In this document: in pieces, positions 10,293 to 20,648 of the stretch | How the letters are laid out: the number at the start of each line of letters is the position of its first letter | How positions within the stretch are numbered: position 1 is the first letter of the stretch | DNA from: Selaginella moellendorffii | Lineage: Eukaryota > Streptophyta > Lycopodiopsida > Selaginellales > Selaginellaceae | Assembly: GCF_000143415.4 (NCBI RefSeq) | Contig: NW_003314388.1 | Location: 124,001-188,000, forward strand | DNA length: 64,000 nucleotides | Reading direction: 5' to 3' | Translations under genes and position numbers: made by a program | The notes under the pieces: model-generated | Databases searched by the model: none | Told to the model about the DNA's origin: nothing | What the model saw: the letters and a program-made list of their open reading frames with translations, nothing else

Positions 10293-13192
10293 TCAATCCA
10301 CAAACGGCAGAGGCACCGACTTGACAGCACGAAACTTTCCAACGTTGTTGAAATGCTCGTTCTCCAGCCTAGATCAAAGACATTGCGAATTTTAGAGCCA
10401 GAGAATCGAAGAGATGGAAGAATGTGACGAGATTTACCTGTAATAGTTCCATTGTCCACGCCTGATAACTTCCAGGCTAGCCACGATGAGCGACAGCCCC
10501 TTGGGATTTATCCCTGGCATCGAAATCGGTATCAAGGATTGGAGCCATGCGAATCTCAGCAAAATGTTGGACACCTACATTGTCACCGAGAGCTTTAGAA
10601 CTGAAACCGATAAGTTGATGCAAGAACTTACAATGGCGAAGTAGTAGACCGACTTGTATGGGATAGCGAGCTTCTCCCTGAGCCAGGGATTGGCGGAGTT
10701 TCGCTCGAGAAGGCCCCAGTCGTAGACTAAATCCCAGTAAGTTGAGACGATGGCTGCTGTGGCGGAGATGGCGATGGTGAAGCCCAGCAGCAGTGGATCC
10801 TTGTGGTATCCGTAGGCCAGCCTCGCTGCCACGGCCAGGATCGCCGAGAAGTATTTGAGAGCGTTGTACAGCTGCATCACATCCTTCTCATCGTACCAAC
10901 GCCGTAGACACTGTCATCAAGAGAAGGAGCTACGTAAGTTACCAAGGAGGAGCTCAACAGAATCTGCGAGACGAATGAAGTTACCTGCGAGAAACGGCAC
11001 CAGTAAGGTAGCAACGCCATGACGAATCCAAACGTGATGAAGGTCGGGTTCTTGAGGCAGGCATTGCTGTTGCGGTCCTTGAAAAATCCACCGCCGAAGT
11101 AGCATAGAACGTATTCCAGATCTCTCAGTGCCGGAACCTGCAACTCAAAGTTTGTCACAAAGCTGAGAATGAGGCTGTCGGAATTTACCTGACTCGTAAG
11201 CTGGTCTGCGAGAAGAAAATCCGTGATGATAACCTGTCATATAAACAAAAGCATGAATAACAAGTTGATATATCACGAGAGACACTGCGAACCTTGTAGA
11301 ATGGCGTCAATAGGCAATGCCAAAGGGCGTTCAGGAAAAAGTAACGGGTGGCGCGGTAGAGTATGTTGAATGGCATACAGAGAAGCACGACCATTCCCTG
11401 AAGCACACGGAAGCTCAGGCATTTGGTACAAAAAATCTATTAAAGCAAAATACTTACAGCGACAACGAGGAGCGGGATGATTTCCTGATATGTTTGGCAG
11501 CATCTCTCACCAGCCGTCAATTGCAAGTGTAGTATCAACCCACTCAGAGCTAATGTACTCAGCCCCGTTGCGAGCAAAAACACATCTCGGAAGCGTAGCT
11601 CGGACTTTCGGTTGAGCCCAAGAATAAACGTGTGATTTATTCTGGTCCTTCTCCACATATATATGTTTAGTCCGTAGAGGAAGAAGTGTAGCAGTACTGC
11701 TGTAAGCATACTGTAAAGAGAAGTATATCTCATGAGAAAGTTAGACAAGGATATTAGCTAAGGTTTCACCTGAAAATCGGGAACACTGCATCCATGTATG
11801 TCATAGCATATTCACGAACATATAGCCTCTCGACGCGAATGGTTAAAACGAGAGACACTAGAAGAGCAACAGAGAGACCAAAGAATACACCTGCGCAAAC
11901 AAAGCTGTTAAGTCAACAAGGCACCTTGAGGACTCTCAAGAACATCGCATTACCTACAAAGAATGATATCCGGTGCCTCTCCTTCCGGGCCTCGGGTCTC
12001 AGAACTTGCATCGCGTCGCGACGGTTTGAATCCGTGAAATGCTTGGTGAACAGTACCTCTACTTTTTCCATAAGCTTTTGGATCTGAAAGTGAGAAACAT
12101 CGAGTGGCATTAACACCGATTGAGAATATTAATGTGCGATCACTTACAATCTCAGATTGTCCGATGTGTGAATCTTCTACGGCTTTCATGTACTTCCTTC
12201 CAAGGTTCCGCTGAGTAACCTGGAGGCATCGTACAAAGAATCTGTGTAAGTCAAACCGGTGGATGTCAAAAAAGCTGGCTGACCTTGTTGTATTTTTTCA
12301 GGAGCTTCGAAAACGCAATTATGTTCAACGAGCTGCAGAGGAACAGGACAACATGAAACACGAACTTTCGAAAAGCGAACTTACGTACCAAAAGTTTCTC
12401 AAGATGTAAAGTCCCTTGTAAAACTCCACGAAGGCGTTCTGAAGCATCTCCTCGGCTCGCTTCAGTCGCCGCGAGTTTAAGTTCGTGATGGACTTGTTGG
12501 CCAGCTCCGCGAAGAGAGCAGCCAGCGCGTCGGCTGGCTTCGCCGCAGGGATGTCAATCTTTATCTGTCGCACGCTCCCTCCATCTTCCTCCACCACGGA
12601 CAGGCGGCCATGGCTGCTAGCGTTGCTCTCCCCGTTTCCAGCGTCTAAGTTGTCCACGGATTTCTTTGCCGAGAGGAGAGCTTCCATCTGGGAATCCAGC
12701 GCCGTCGCCTGCGTCACGAGCTCCTTCTCCTTGGACTTGTAAAACTTGTTGAGCTTGGCCAGCTCCTCATCGAGCAGCCGAAAGAACGTTCTCTCGAGCT
12801 CGTTGTGCGGGCTACCAACACCCAAGAACGCTGTCTGGAACTCCATGCCATCGCTAGTTTGCTTTGGCTCGATCTATATCCACAAAAGAAAAAGTGTCAC
12901 AACGTTAAGTGAATCCCGAAGAAGAAGAATCTCATACCAGGATCATCTCTTCCTCCCGTGCTTCCGGAGAGGTCGGCGATCGCGCCCCCCGCGGCGAATG
13001 CGCATGTTGGAATCCGCTGACGAGCCTCCGGAAGTTTGAGATCCTCCTGGAGAGCTGCGCCTCGCTCTCCTCATGGCTTTGCTTCTTGATCTTGGCCATA
13101 TGCTTGACAATCTCCTTGCCGTGCCGGTAGTCCAAGTACGCCTCCCTCCATTCCGGGACCTGCTGCGTCTCAAACTGCTTGCCAAACTTCAT
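10293..13192 (-). CDS. PHO1: PHO1-like phosphate exporter (SPX-EXS), right copy
   Basis: This is a complete PHO1-family gene. Exon 1 (12938-13192) encodes MKFGKQFETQQVPEWREAY, the start of the SPX domain. Exon 2 continues the SPX region (MEFQTAFLGVGSPHNELERT, FFRLLDEELAKLNKFYKSKE). After a linker come membrane exons (HFFLYGLNIYMWRRTRINHT, FILGLNRKSELRFRDVFLL) and the C-terminal EXS domain: VPALRDLEYVLCYFGGGFF, ATAAIVSTYWDLVYDWGLL and the last segment LENEHFNNVGKFRAVKSVPL ending PFVD and a TGA at 10293-10295. Family knowledge: PHO1 sits in Golgi/plasma membrane and moves phosphate out of cells, with SPX reading inositol-pyrophosphate signals. There are roughly a dozen short introns. It lies 131 bases upstream of the CTF18-like start, on the same strand. 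The first exon is duplicated at 7-261. I see no breaks. Confidence 0.93.
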
Positions 13193-15768
13193 CGCGATCG
13201 AGATCGATCCAGCGCGAGCGACAAAGAAATATCCCTCGGATAGATCGGCTCTCCCTCCTCGCAGATCCAAATCGGTCCCACTCTAATCGAAATGCTAAGC
13301 TCGCTCTCTCAGATCGGAAATCTCACCTCGCCCCACTCCGATTCATCCCAAATGCCAGTAAAATCTCACTAAGCGCTGCCGCCGCAACAGGAGCTGGAGA
13401 GATTTCCAGGAAGCAAACAAAGAATGGGGACCTAGGAACACACGTTATAAGCTAGGGCTTTATAGAACTCTATAGAAGTCATTCCAACTCGGTCCACTCT
13501 AATGTGGCACAAAATCACCATAGCCAAACACACCAGGACAGACTATTTGGCACACGTGGAAGAAATGCGGATTAATATCTAGCCTCTTGACCTGTACGTT
13601 AGAGAGAAAAAAGGACGATGCCAATTTTATCCATCACAAAGGATAAAGTAGTAGAATTGTGACTTTACTGTTTCTTGTTGGAACTTAAATATCAAAAGGG
13701 CTGGAGCCAATGATGATTCGTAAACATCAACTATTATATAATGGAACTGATGATATTTGCGCGTACACAAAAATTTTAGTGTTTTTATACACATGTCCAA
13801 AGGAGCCAGGAGTAAGCGCGAGCGATATATCCGGAAAGATTTCAATCTTGACAAGGCCACTTCGTTTTTCTTTTTCTACTGCTTCTCTACGTGCTTCTCT
13901 GCGCTTGTCGCCGCCGATGAAGACGACGACGATTGATGCTTTGACTTTTTGGACTTTTTGTGCGCGTTGGCGTGGCTCCGGCTCGGCTTCTTCACCTTCT
14001 TGCTACCACTGGAGTGCCAAGTTTTCTAGTCAGTTTGCTTGAGAGTGCAAGCTCAAATTCAACTCTTTACCTGAAGGTGCTCAACACCAAATGCATCGCT
14101 GCAGCCGCTGGTAGCACCAAAACCGCCATCGCCTATGAGAGGAGAAGCAAATTAGAGCTGTCAAACACGCAACTGGAAATAAATCTCTTACGAGAAACCA
14201 AACGAGCTCTTTACTCGCCGCCCAGCCTGCCGACACCTCGTGCTTCAATAAAAGCCCGCGAACTGAGTTTTGCATCTGAAAGAAAGTGAGACGAATCAGC
14301 AGCTGCCAGCAATATTCGGCTTCTAAGACTTACCTTATTGTGATAATTTACAGCCGAGGTCAGTGCCTCCTTGGAAACTTGATGCACCTTTTCGATGTGA
14401 GGAGCAGCGTATTCTTGAGATTTCTCGTAATAAGGACGGACGTACGCAGCAGCTTTGTCTACGTGCGGCCGAAGCTGTTTCCGTAGAGACTGCAAATGAG
14501 AGAAAGGATGTAAGAAACCTATCCGATACATGGACGATTGCAGACCTTGATGCGAGGCATAAGTTGTTCGTTCGCCTTAACAAAGTGGGGCGACAAGTGA
14601 ACATTGTAGGCCTCTGACACTTTAGAAGCCAGAACTTTGCCGTTCGTGGAGACAGTATTCCAGTACGCACTCGCAGAAGGGCCTACTTTCTGGAGAAAAA
14701 ATGAAGCTCATCTTAAAGCCATTGACAAAAGCAAGATAATCTGTACCTTCTTAAGAGTATCTACGTGAGGTTGAGCCCATTCCTTCGCCGTTGTGGCGTG
14801 TCGAGAGGCCTGATACAGATAATGGTTATAGATGAGACATGCTATTGAAGAAATAATCGGCTTACGTGCTCCGCAGCTTTCTTGAAAACTGGTTCACCGT
14901 GCAGGGTCCAATACACTGCCGAAGTTGACTATACACGCACAACAGATGAATGAAAATATCAACAAAAACACTTCTTACCTGTATCTGCGCTAGTCGGCCC
15001 GCGGCCCACGGTGGCAGCCAAGCCTCGTAAACCTGCAAATCTTGTCACAACGAACGACGAATGAAAAATCGAAACACCTTATAAAGTTCCTGAGCCTTCG
15101 CAGCTGCCTCGGACTCTGCCTTTAGCAGAAGATTCTCAGCTATCTTACGTGCCTCTTCAGCATCACGCGTTTTCTTTCGCAGATGGGCACTGCTCTTCTC
15201 GGCCTGGTTAGAAAAAGAGAATTTTTCTCGCATCAAAGGATTCGAAAAGGATAATCTTCGTGCAAACCTGTGCAAGTTTTGTGGTTAGCTCATCAATTTT
15301 GGCTTCCGACAATTCCAGCTTGTCTTGCAACTTCTGTGTGTTTTCCCTCGACTTTTTCAAGTTCCCCTCGAGTTGTTCCACCTAAAAGTCGCGGGTTACG
15401 ACAGAACAACACGAAAGTACGACCAACAAATTCCACCTTTGATGATAATTCTTCCGCCTTTGCCTCCAGACTCTGAATTTTCTTCTCCAAATCGCCAGAT
15501 GCCCGCTTCTACCCACAGCACAGTCACTTCCAGTCCAAAAAATCGATCTATAGCACTCACCTGGAGAGAATCTACTTCGCTCTCCAATGAAACGATTTTT
15601 TTGCTCTTCTCAAAGGACTCTTGCTTCGCTTGCTTTAAGTTGGAATCTGGCAAGGAGGAAAAACACATTAGACAATGTATGGATGATAAAAGGGATTTTC
15701 TCTACCTGTGACCGACAGCCGTGCCTCCAGCTCCGATACTTGCTTGCGGAGCTCGATAATCTCCCGAT
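12932..15768. repeat. Segmental duplication, right (intact) copy
   Basis: Direct copy of 1-3085, with the same gene order and strand. It lacks the 288-base MITE and keeps the coiled-coil gene in frame through exon 1, so it is the better-preserved copy. The alignment continues through the shared non-coding spacer, with one small rearranged patch around 13500-13535. Confidence 0.93.
13553..13558. promoter_or_regulatory. G-box (CACGTG) upstream of right PHO1 copy
   Basis: CACGTG about 360 bases upstream of the PHO1 start, in the same position as in the left copy (602-607). Inferred binding site for bZIP/bHLH factors; no direct evidence. Confidence 0.3.
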
Positions 15769-15883
15769 CGAGCTCAGCCTGCCTTAAGTCCCCATCCTCT
15801 ACACCCGCATCGCCCCGAATTCCAACACACAAAATCGCGAAAACCAGCGCGAAGGACAGCAGCGCTCTCCAGATCAATGCCAT
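13876..15883 (-). CDS. Secretory-pathway coiled-coil protein with C-terminal membrane segment
   Basis: The protein starts MALIWRALLSFALVFAILCV, a clear signal peptide. An upstream in-frame ATG at 15934 would bury that signal, so 15883 is preferred. Then come heptad-rich exons (LDREIIELRKQVSELEARL, QAKQESFEKSKKIVSLESEV, EQLEGNLKKSRENTQKLQDK, KKTRDAEEARKIAENLLLKA), the short exons VYEAWLPPWAA and STSAVYWTLHGEPVF, a helical block (SLRKQLRPHVDKAAAYVRPY), a hydrophobic stretch MAVLVLPAAAAMHLVL near the C-terminus, and a Lys/Ser-rich basic tail ending in TAG at 13876-13878. This layout matches the plant family annotated as 'DNA repair ATPase-related' or myosin-heavy-chain-like (Arabidopsis At2g24420/At4g31340 type); that name is historical and no ATPase domain is visible. 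The molecular function is unknown. About 12 short introns; a decayed duplicate lies at 935-3084. Confidence 0.82.
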
Positions 15884-16004
15884 TGATCCAGCCGCCGCTC
15901 CAAAAACCCTAGAACCCACTGCCCAGTCCCTCACACGAGTTTCCTTTCTATCTCCCCTTTCAATGTCTAGGGCTCGTGCCCCGGACGAACGCCTAAGATG
16001 GAGC

Positions 16005-16010
16005 CACGTG
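16005..16010. promoter_or_regulatory. G-box (CACGTG) with further ACGT cores
   Basis: CACGTG sits about 125 bases upstream of the coiled-coil gene start. Another ACGT core (GACGTGGCGG, near 16020) follows within 20 bases. The interval is only about 240 bases, between the 3' end of the 16125-17299 gene and the coiled-coil gene. Tandem ACGT elements are typical bZIP targets, including UPR or ABA promoters; the link is an inference. Confidence 0.35.
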
Positions 16011-16124
16011 GTAGAATCAGCGACGTGGCGGCATGTAAGACGTCTAGCGTGGCGGTATCTTATGCATTCTTAGAACGAGAATAGAATATACATGGTCTTC
16101 AGTAGAGAGAGCCTCATGGAGAAT

Positions 16125-17299
16125 TTAATAGAGCCTCACCTGAGAGCCACGATCAAAGAGTGACAAAAAAATTGATTTTTTCTTACCCCGAGTGTGGCCG
16201 AAGTGATGAGGTTCCCAACTATAAACATAGCAGCCAGAGCAAAGAAAAAATCCGTGAGCTTTGCTTGAGGATTCACCTGAAATGCCAGAGTTTTCCCTGT
16301 GGCTGAGAAAAAATGGAGTTTTTTGTGGAGTTACCTGGTCTCTATAGACGCTGAAGATCAAGTACGCTGCAACTGGAGCTCCCAGAACAGCAGTGGGAAG
16401 CCAAGATGGAATTTTGTCTTGAGCAGCTTGAGCTTGAGATTGGAACTCGTCGGCCATGGCGGAAAAGCCAATGAAACCGTGAATACCCGCGAGAGTTGCC
16501 AGGAGAAACGAGGGTGCCGTCGCTGGGCTCGTTGATCCGTTTCCTCCACCGCAAGTGTCGTCCTAAGAACATGAAAAGATCAACCCGACGAAAAATACTA
16601 GAAGGGGTTTACTTGCAAGTGTTGCTCGCAGGCGTTAAGAATTTGGTGAGCGAGCTTAGAGACTGCTTGAGCATAGTCCGGTGGATTGAGATTCTTGACC
16701 ATCTCTTCAGCAGCCTGGATAAAATCTAGAAGTGAGCGATAGAAAAATAAAAGAACACAAGAGTAGAACAATCAAGCATTCATGAAGCATATCATCAAAG
16801 ACGATCGAAACGCAATGGATAGAAGAATCCAAAACGATGGAGGATACAAGAAAAAGAACCATGAAACTCAAGCCGAGATCTCCAAGAAACAATCCAACAA
16901 GCTACTTCATACCTGGAAACTCGCCCTTCTTCTCAAATCCGCGACCGCTTCCTTGTAGTCCCACTGCTCGCCATTGCCATTCCCACCACTAGCAGCGCAG
17001 CTAACCCCCTGCGCCACTCTCGCCGCGCCAACCCTGGTCGCATCATTCATCCGGAGCGCCTCCCTGCGCAGCGCATCCACGCATCCCTCCCAGTCCAAAT
17101 CCCGGCAAAGATCAATCAGCGTCGACGCCTCCTCCTCCTCCAGCTTGATCACCCCCTCCCAATTCTCAGGAGCTGCGGCCGCCAATCTCCGCCGCATTCT
17201 GGCGAAGAAGAGCGACGATCCATTTGGCAAGCTGCGATTTCGATGCGCGGGCAAAGCCGTGGAGAAGGATCCCGCGAAGAACTGGATAGACTCTGCCAT
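16125..17299 (-). CDS. Uncharacterised plastid-type membrane protein
   Basis: I do not recognise the family. The leader MAESIQFFAGSFSTALPAHR plus an Arg/Ala-rich stretch resembles a chloroplast transit peptide. Exon 1 continues ENWEGVIKLEEEEASTLIDL and CRDLDWEGCVDALRREALR. Exon 2 is AAEEMVKNLNPPDYAQAVSK. Exon 3 is ATAPSFLLATLAGIHGFIGF and then PSWLPTAVLGAPVAAYLIFS, a hydrophobic segment. Exon 4 is LTDFFFALAAMFIVGNLITS, a second membrane span. If a final intron is spliced, the protein ends TLGVRLY with a TAA at 16125-16127; if it is retained, it ends about 45 bases earlier. Both ends are plausible and the spliced one is chosen. It is head-to-head with the FLA gene across 270 bases. A thylakoid or envelope location is inference. 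Confidence 0.75.
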
Positions 17300-17569
17300 G
17301 TCTGCCCTAAAACCAGAGGATACGGATTTTTTACTCTTGAAACCTAATTTTGTTACAAATACTCATTTTACTCTAAAACCCTAATTTTGTGAAAAATGCC
17401 CCTCGGTCGAGAAAGGAAGGATATATCAAACTCGTTGATAGAGGCGGTGGTGACGGTGCATGCTTTTGGAAGTTTTGGTCCCCATATAAGCTCGCGGCAT
17501 GGGCAATTCCCAAGGTAGGCAATTCCAATCTTTCGAGAGTGCCCATCCTTCCCATCGCTCCACAAAGAG
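17300..17569. promoter_or_regulatory. Divergent promoter interval
   Basis: A 270-base gap separates the start of the minus-strand plastid-type gene (17299) from the start of the plus-strand FLA gene (17570). It must carry both promoters or 5' untranslated regions. It contains repeated CCCTAATTTT-like and AACCTAA-like motifs, but no confident TATA box. Confidence 0.4.
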
Positions 17570-18448
17570 ATGGGAGGAAGAGGATCCAGCAGAGTTACAC
17601 TCACAGCCCTTCTCTTCTCCGCCTTGTTCTTGGCTCGTCTGGAAGCCCAGGTCCCCATCCCGGGCATCGGTGGCGGCGGCGGGGGCGGTATCCCAATTGG
17701 CGGCGGTGGTATCCCAATTGGCAGCGGCGGTATACCCGTGGGGAGCCTCCCGACCATACCGCCCGCGATAGCGCAGTCCATCATCGACACCCTGCGCACC
17801 GGCGGCTTCAGTCTGGCGGGATGGGCGATCAAGGCGCTGTCCAACTTCATCCCCGCCTACTCCACGCTCATGATCCCCACCAACGAGGCTATCGCGGCGT
17901 TCGTCAACCTCAACCAGTCCGAGATACCGTCGCTCCTGCTCTACCACGCGGTCACCGGCGTCCTGCCGTACGACGTCCTCTCGGAGTTCCCGGTTGGCCA
18001 GCGTCTGCCCACGCTGCTCTTCGGCAACCAGCTTGTGGTCACGGACAACAGCGCCGCGGGGTACCGCCTCAATACCGCGCGGATCGTGCGGCCCAACATG
18101 TGCGGCAACTCCACGAGCGTCGTGACGTGCCACGGTATCGACCGCGTGCTCAATCCCTCGTTTAGCCTGGCGTCCGCCAATGGGCCGGCGTCGGGGCCGT
18201 CGGGGGCGTTCGCGCCGGCCAACGCGCCCGGCGGTATGCCGCTGCAGCGCCCGCCGCCGGCGTTTGTAATCCCGGGCCCGGCCATCGCGCCCGGCGCGCC
18301 GCCCGTCACGGTGAACGTGGCGCCCGCGGGGGCCAACGAGACGGGCGGTGCCGCCAGCAGTACCGCGCGGTGCGGCCCGCCGGCCCCGGCGGCGTGCGTG
18401 GCGCTGTTACTATCGGCTCTTTACTGTTCCTTCGTGTCCATCCGATAG
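17570..18448 (+). CDS. Fasciclin-like arabinogalactan protein (FLA), intronless
   Basis: A 292-residue GC-rich single exon. It has a signal peptide (VTLTALLFSALFLARLEAQ), then a Gly/Ile/Pro-rich spacer with IPIGGGG repeats, and one FAS1 domain. In the FAS1 domain, STLMIPTNEAIAAF is the H1-type motif, LLLYHAVTGVLPYDVL follows the YH pattern, and the end is VVTCHGIDRVLNPSF. A Pro/Ala/Ser-rich arabinogalactan glycomodule region (PASGPSGAFAPANAPGG and onward) precedes a hydrophobic C-terminus (ACVALLLSALYCSFVSI) typical of a GPI-anchor signal. FLAs are wall or plasma-membrane glycoproteins involved in adhesion and wall mechanics. The gene is markedly more GC-rich than its neighbours, in keeping with Pro/Ala/Gly codons. 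I see no disruption. Confidence 0.9.
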   Translation: MGGRGSSRVTLTALLFSALFLARLEAQVPIPGIGGGGGGGIPIGGGGIPIGSGGIPVGSLPTIPPAIAQSIIDTLRTGGFSLAGWAIKALSNFIPAYSTLMIPTNEAIAAFVNLNQSEIPSLLLYHAVTGVLPYDVLSEFPVGQRLPTLLFGNQLVVTDNSAAGYRLNTARIVRPNMCGNSTSVVTCHGIDRVLNPSFSLASANGPASGPSGAFAPANAPGGMPLQRPPPAFVIPGPAIAPGAPPVTVNVAPAGANETGGAASSTARCGPPAPAACVALLLSALYCSFVSIR

Positions 18449-18812
18449 AGGGATGGCGGCATACTATATTTGTTTGTGACAGTTACCGTTTTACACGCTC
18501 TAGAATAAAAATGTATTACTTTTTACCATTCCGTACGGTCGTGTGCCGTGTACGTGCCGGCTAATGCGCCAGTCAGTCAAAACGCTCTCTTTTACCTCTG
18601 GTAGTGGAGCGTGACGAGAGAGCGTGGTTTTTAGGGTTCTTTGCTCTCTCTAGCTAGGTCTTTTCGTCTCGTCTCTTCGATTTAGAGCGGCGGTGCCGGC
18701 GGTACTCCACATTAGAGGTGAGCGGAAATTTTGGAAATTTCTCTTGTTTCTAGGCCCGCATTCTTCCATGGGGAGTATTTCTTAGCTATGTGTTTTGGTT
18801 CCTCTTTAGGAG

Positions 18813-19873
18813 ATGGAGTTTTCCGGCCTTTTTCCGGCGGCCCTTGCGGCTCTGATCTACCTGAGCGTTGCTTCGTGCAACTCCGAAGGTTTGCTCGATT
18901 TTTTGCCTATGAGTGAAATCTCACTTTTGTTCCTCTTTTGGTTTACAGGCGATGCCCTCTACGCGCTGCGAAGAAGCCTGATTGACCCGGAGAATGTTCT
19001 GCAGAGCTGGGACCCGACCCTTGTGAATCCTTGCACCTGGTTCCACGTTACCTGTGATCGTCGGAATCATGTGACTCGCGTGTAAGTTCTCGTGATCGAT
19101 CATCTTCCGAGTAAGTTTCTACGCCTAGAACTAAACTCTTTCTATGTGGACAGGGATCTGGGCAATGCTAACCTCTCCGGCGTTCTCGTCCCGGAGCTTG
19201 GAAGCCTCCAGCATCTCCAATACCTGTAAGTTCTTCTCAACAAGAAACACAAAGTTAGGAAGAGATTATAATCCTCGGTGCTCTCAGGGAGCTCTACAAG
19301 AACAACATCCGGGGCAAGATCCCGGAGGAGCTCGGCCAACTCAAGAGCCTGGTGAGCCTGGACTTGTACATGAACAACTTCACAGGGGAGCTTCCAGCGT
19401 CCCTTGGCAACCTCAAGTCGCTCGTCTTCCTGTAAGTGTCTTGGCCACCAGGAGCTTTAGTGCGCTTGACTGGTTCTTTTAAGACGTGCAGGCGGGTCAA
19501 CAACAACCAGCTGAGAGGGCGAATCCCCCGTGAGCTCACCTCCATCGCGAGCCTTAAAGTCGTGTAAGTCCACTCACTCCCCAGGCGATTCCTGACAGAG
19601 TTCCTCTTTTCTTTTCTTCCGCCTCTACACTTTGTCTGACTCGCGTGCTCGGCTTTCCAGGGACGTTTCCTCGAACAACCTGTGCGGGACGATCCCGACT
19701 TCCGGCTCGTTCGCGAGATTCCCCGCAAAGAAGTGAGTCGTCTTTCTTGACCCAGCACTGTGACCGAGACTGATTCGTCTCTTGCTCGTCTGACTCGCAG
19801 CTTTGAGAACAATCCCCGCCTGGACGGTCCAGAGCTGCAAGGCTCGGTCTTCTACGAGACCGCGTGTACATGA
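18813..19873 (+). CDS. Secreted SERK-like leucine-rich-repeat protein without kinase
   Basis: Signal peptide [20 protein letters not shown]. Next is the plant LRR N-cap ([20 protein letters not shown], then [10 protein letters not shown]) and about five LRRs, each on its own small exon: [72 protein letters not shown] and [17 protein letters not shown]. The protein then ends [20 protein letters not shown] and ACT with TGA at 19871-19873. No transmembrane or kinase region follows. At a little over 200 residues it matches the small SERK-ectodomain-like secreted LRR proteins of plants (rice OsLRR1 type), not a truncated receptor kinase: introns fall between repeats as in that family, and a clean stop follows the last cap. 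Likely apoplastic, perhaps a co-receptor or decoy; function inferred. Confidence 0.88.
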
Positions 19874-20648
19874 TGGATGGATGGACGGGTACTGCTAGTG
19901 GGTGGATTGATGGTTTTGGTAAAGAAAGAAGCCGTGATGTAGAGGGAAGTACGTTCGCTCGCCCCCTTCCACTTTTTCTCTCGTAGAGTTTGTAAATGCA
20001 GTGTTTTTCTGGAAGCAAGATAGAAAGAACTTATCATCCATCGTTTCGTAGCGTCCTCGTCGATGGCCGGAAGCTTCGCAAAGTGATTGTGGCGGCTCAA
20101 AGTCTTCCTGGGCGTGGTTTTAATGGCTTCTTTTTTCAGAGATATTGTGTTTGGTGCAAACACTAAGTGGAGAAAAATGTGCTGTGGATTTGGCATTAGA
20201 TTGAGTGTCAAAATTTATCTTTTATACGATTTCTTCCCATGTGAGTGATGATCTAGTGGAACACTTTGACTTGGGACCGATTCTTTAATGACCATACCAA
20301 CATCCTTTTTCATGTCAAAAAAATATCACGCTGGCATTTCGATTTCCAAATTATGTTAAAAATAATCGAGCTATTTCCGACAACACACGATCCCATTTTA
20401 CTTGTGGAAATTTTCCAATTACACTAAATTGTTGTTTTTGTTGAGTAGAGGGATGGTTTTAAACTGTGAAAGCTGATGATACAAAAAAATGTGGAGAGCT
20501 TGGATTAGCTGCTCTAGGCTGTAATTTTTGTGCGCTTCCTTCTCCTTGGTTTCTTCTTTTTTGCTGGGTCTCTCTCTCTCTCTCTCTCCCTCTCCTCTCC
20601 TCTCCTCTCTTTGATCGATCCAATCTTAGAGATTTTGGATCCGCCGGG
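19874..20648 (+). other. Spacer with 3' UTR, promoter and CT microsatellite
   Basis: No gene visible. The first 300 or so bases are likely the 3' untranslated region of the LRR gene. From about 20220 it is AT-rich. A CT/CCTCT pyrimidine microsatellite at about 20569-20612 sits in the likely 5' untranslated region of the zinc-finger gene, a common promoter-proximal feature in plants. Confidence 0.6.

Noticed and set aside
17426-18133. Long minus-strand frame opposite the FLA gene
   Set aside because: It is a GC-rich antisense shadow of a gene with a clear signal peptide, FAS1 domain and GPI signal on the plus strand.
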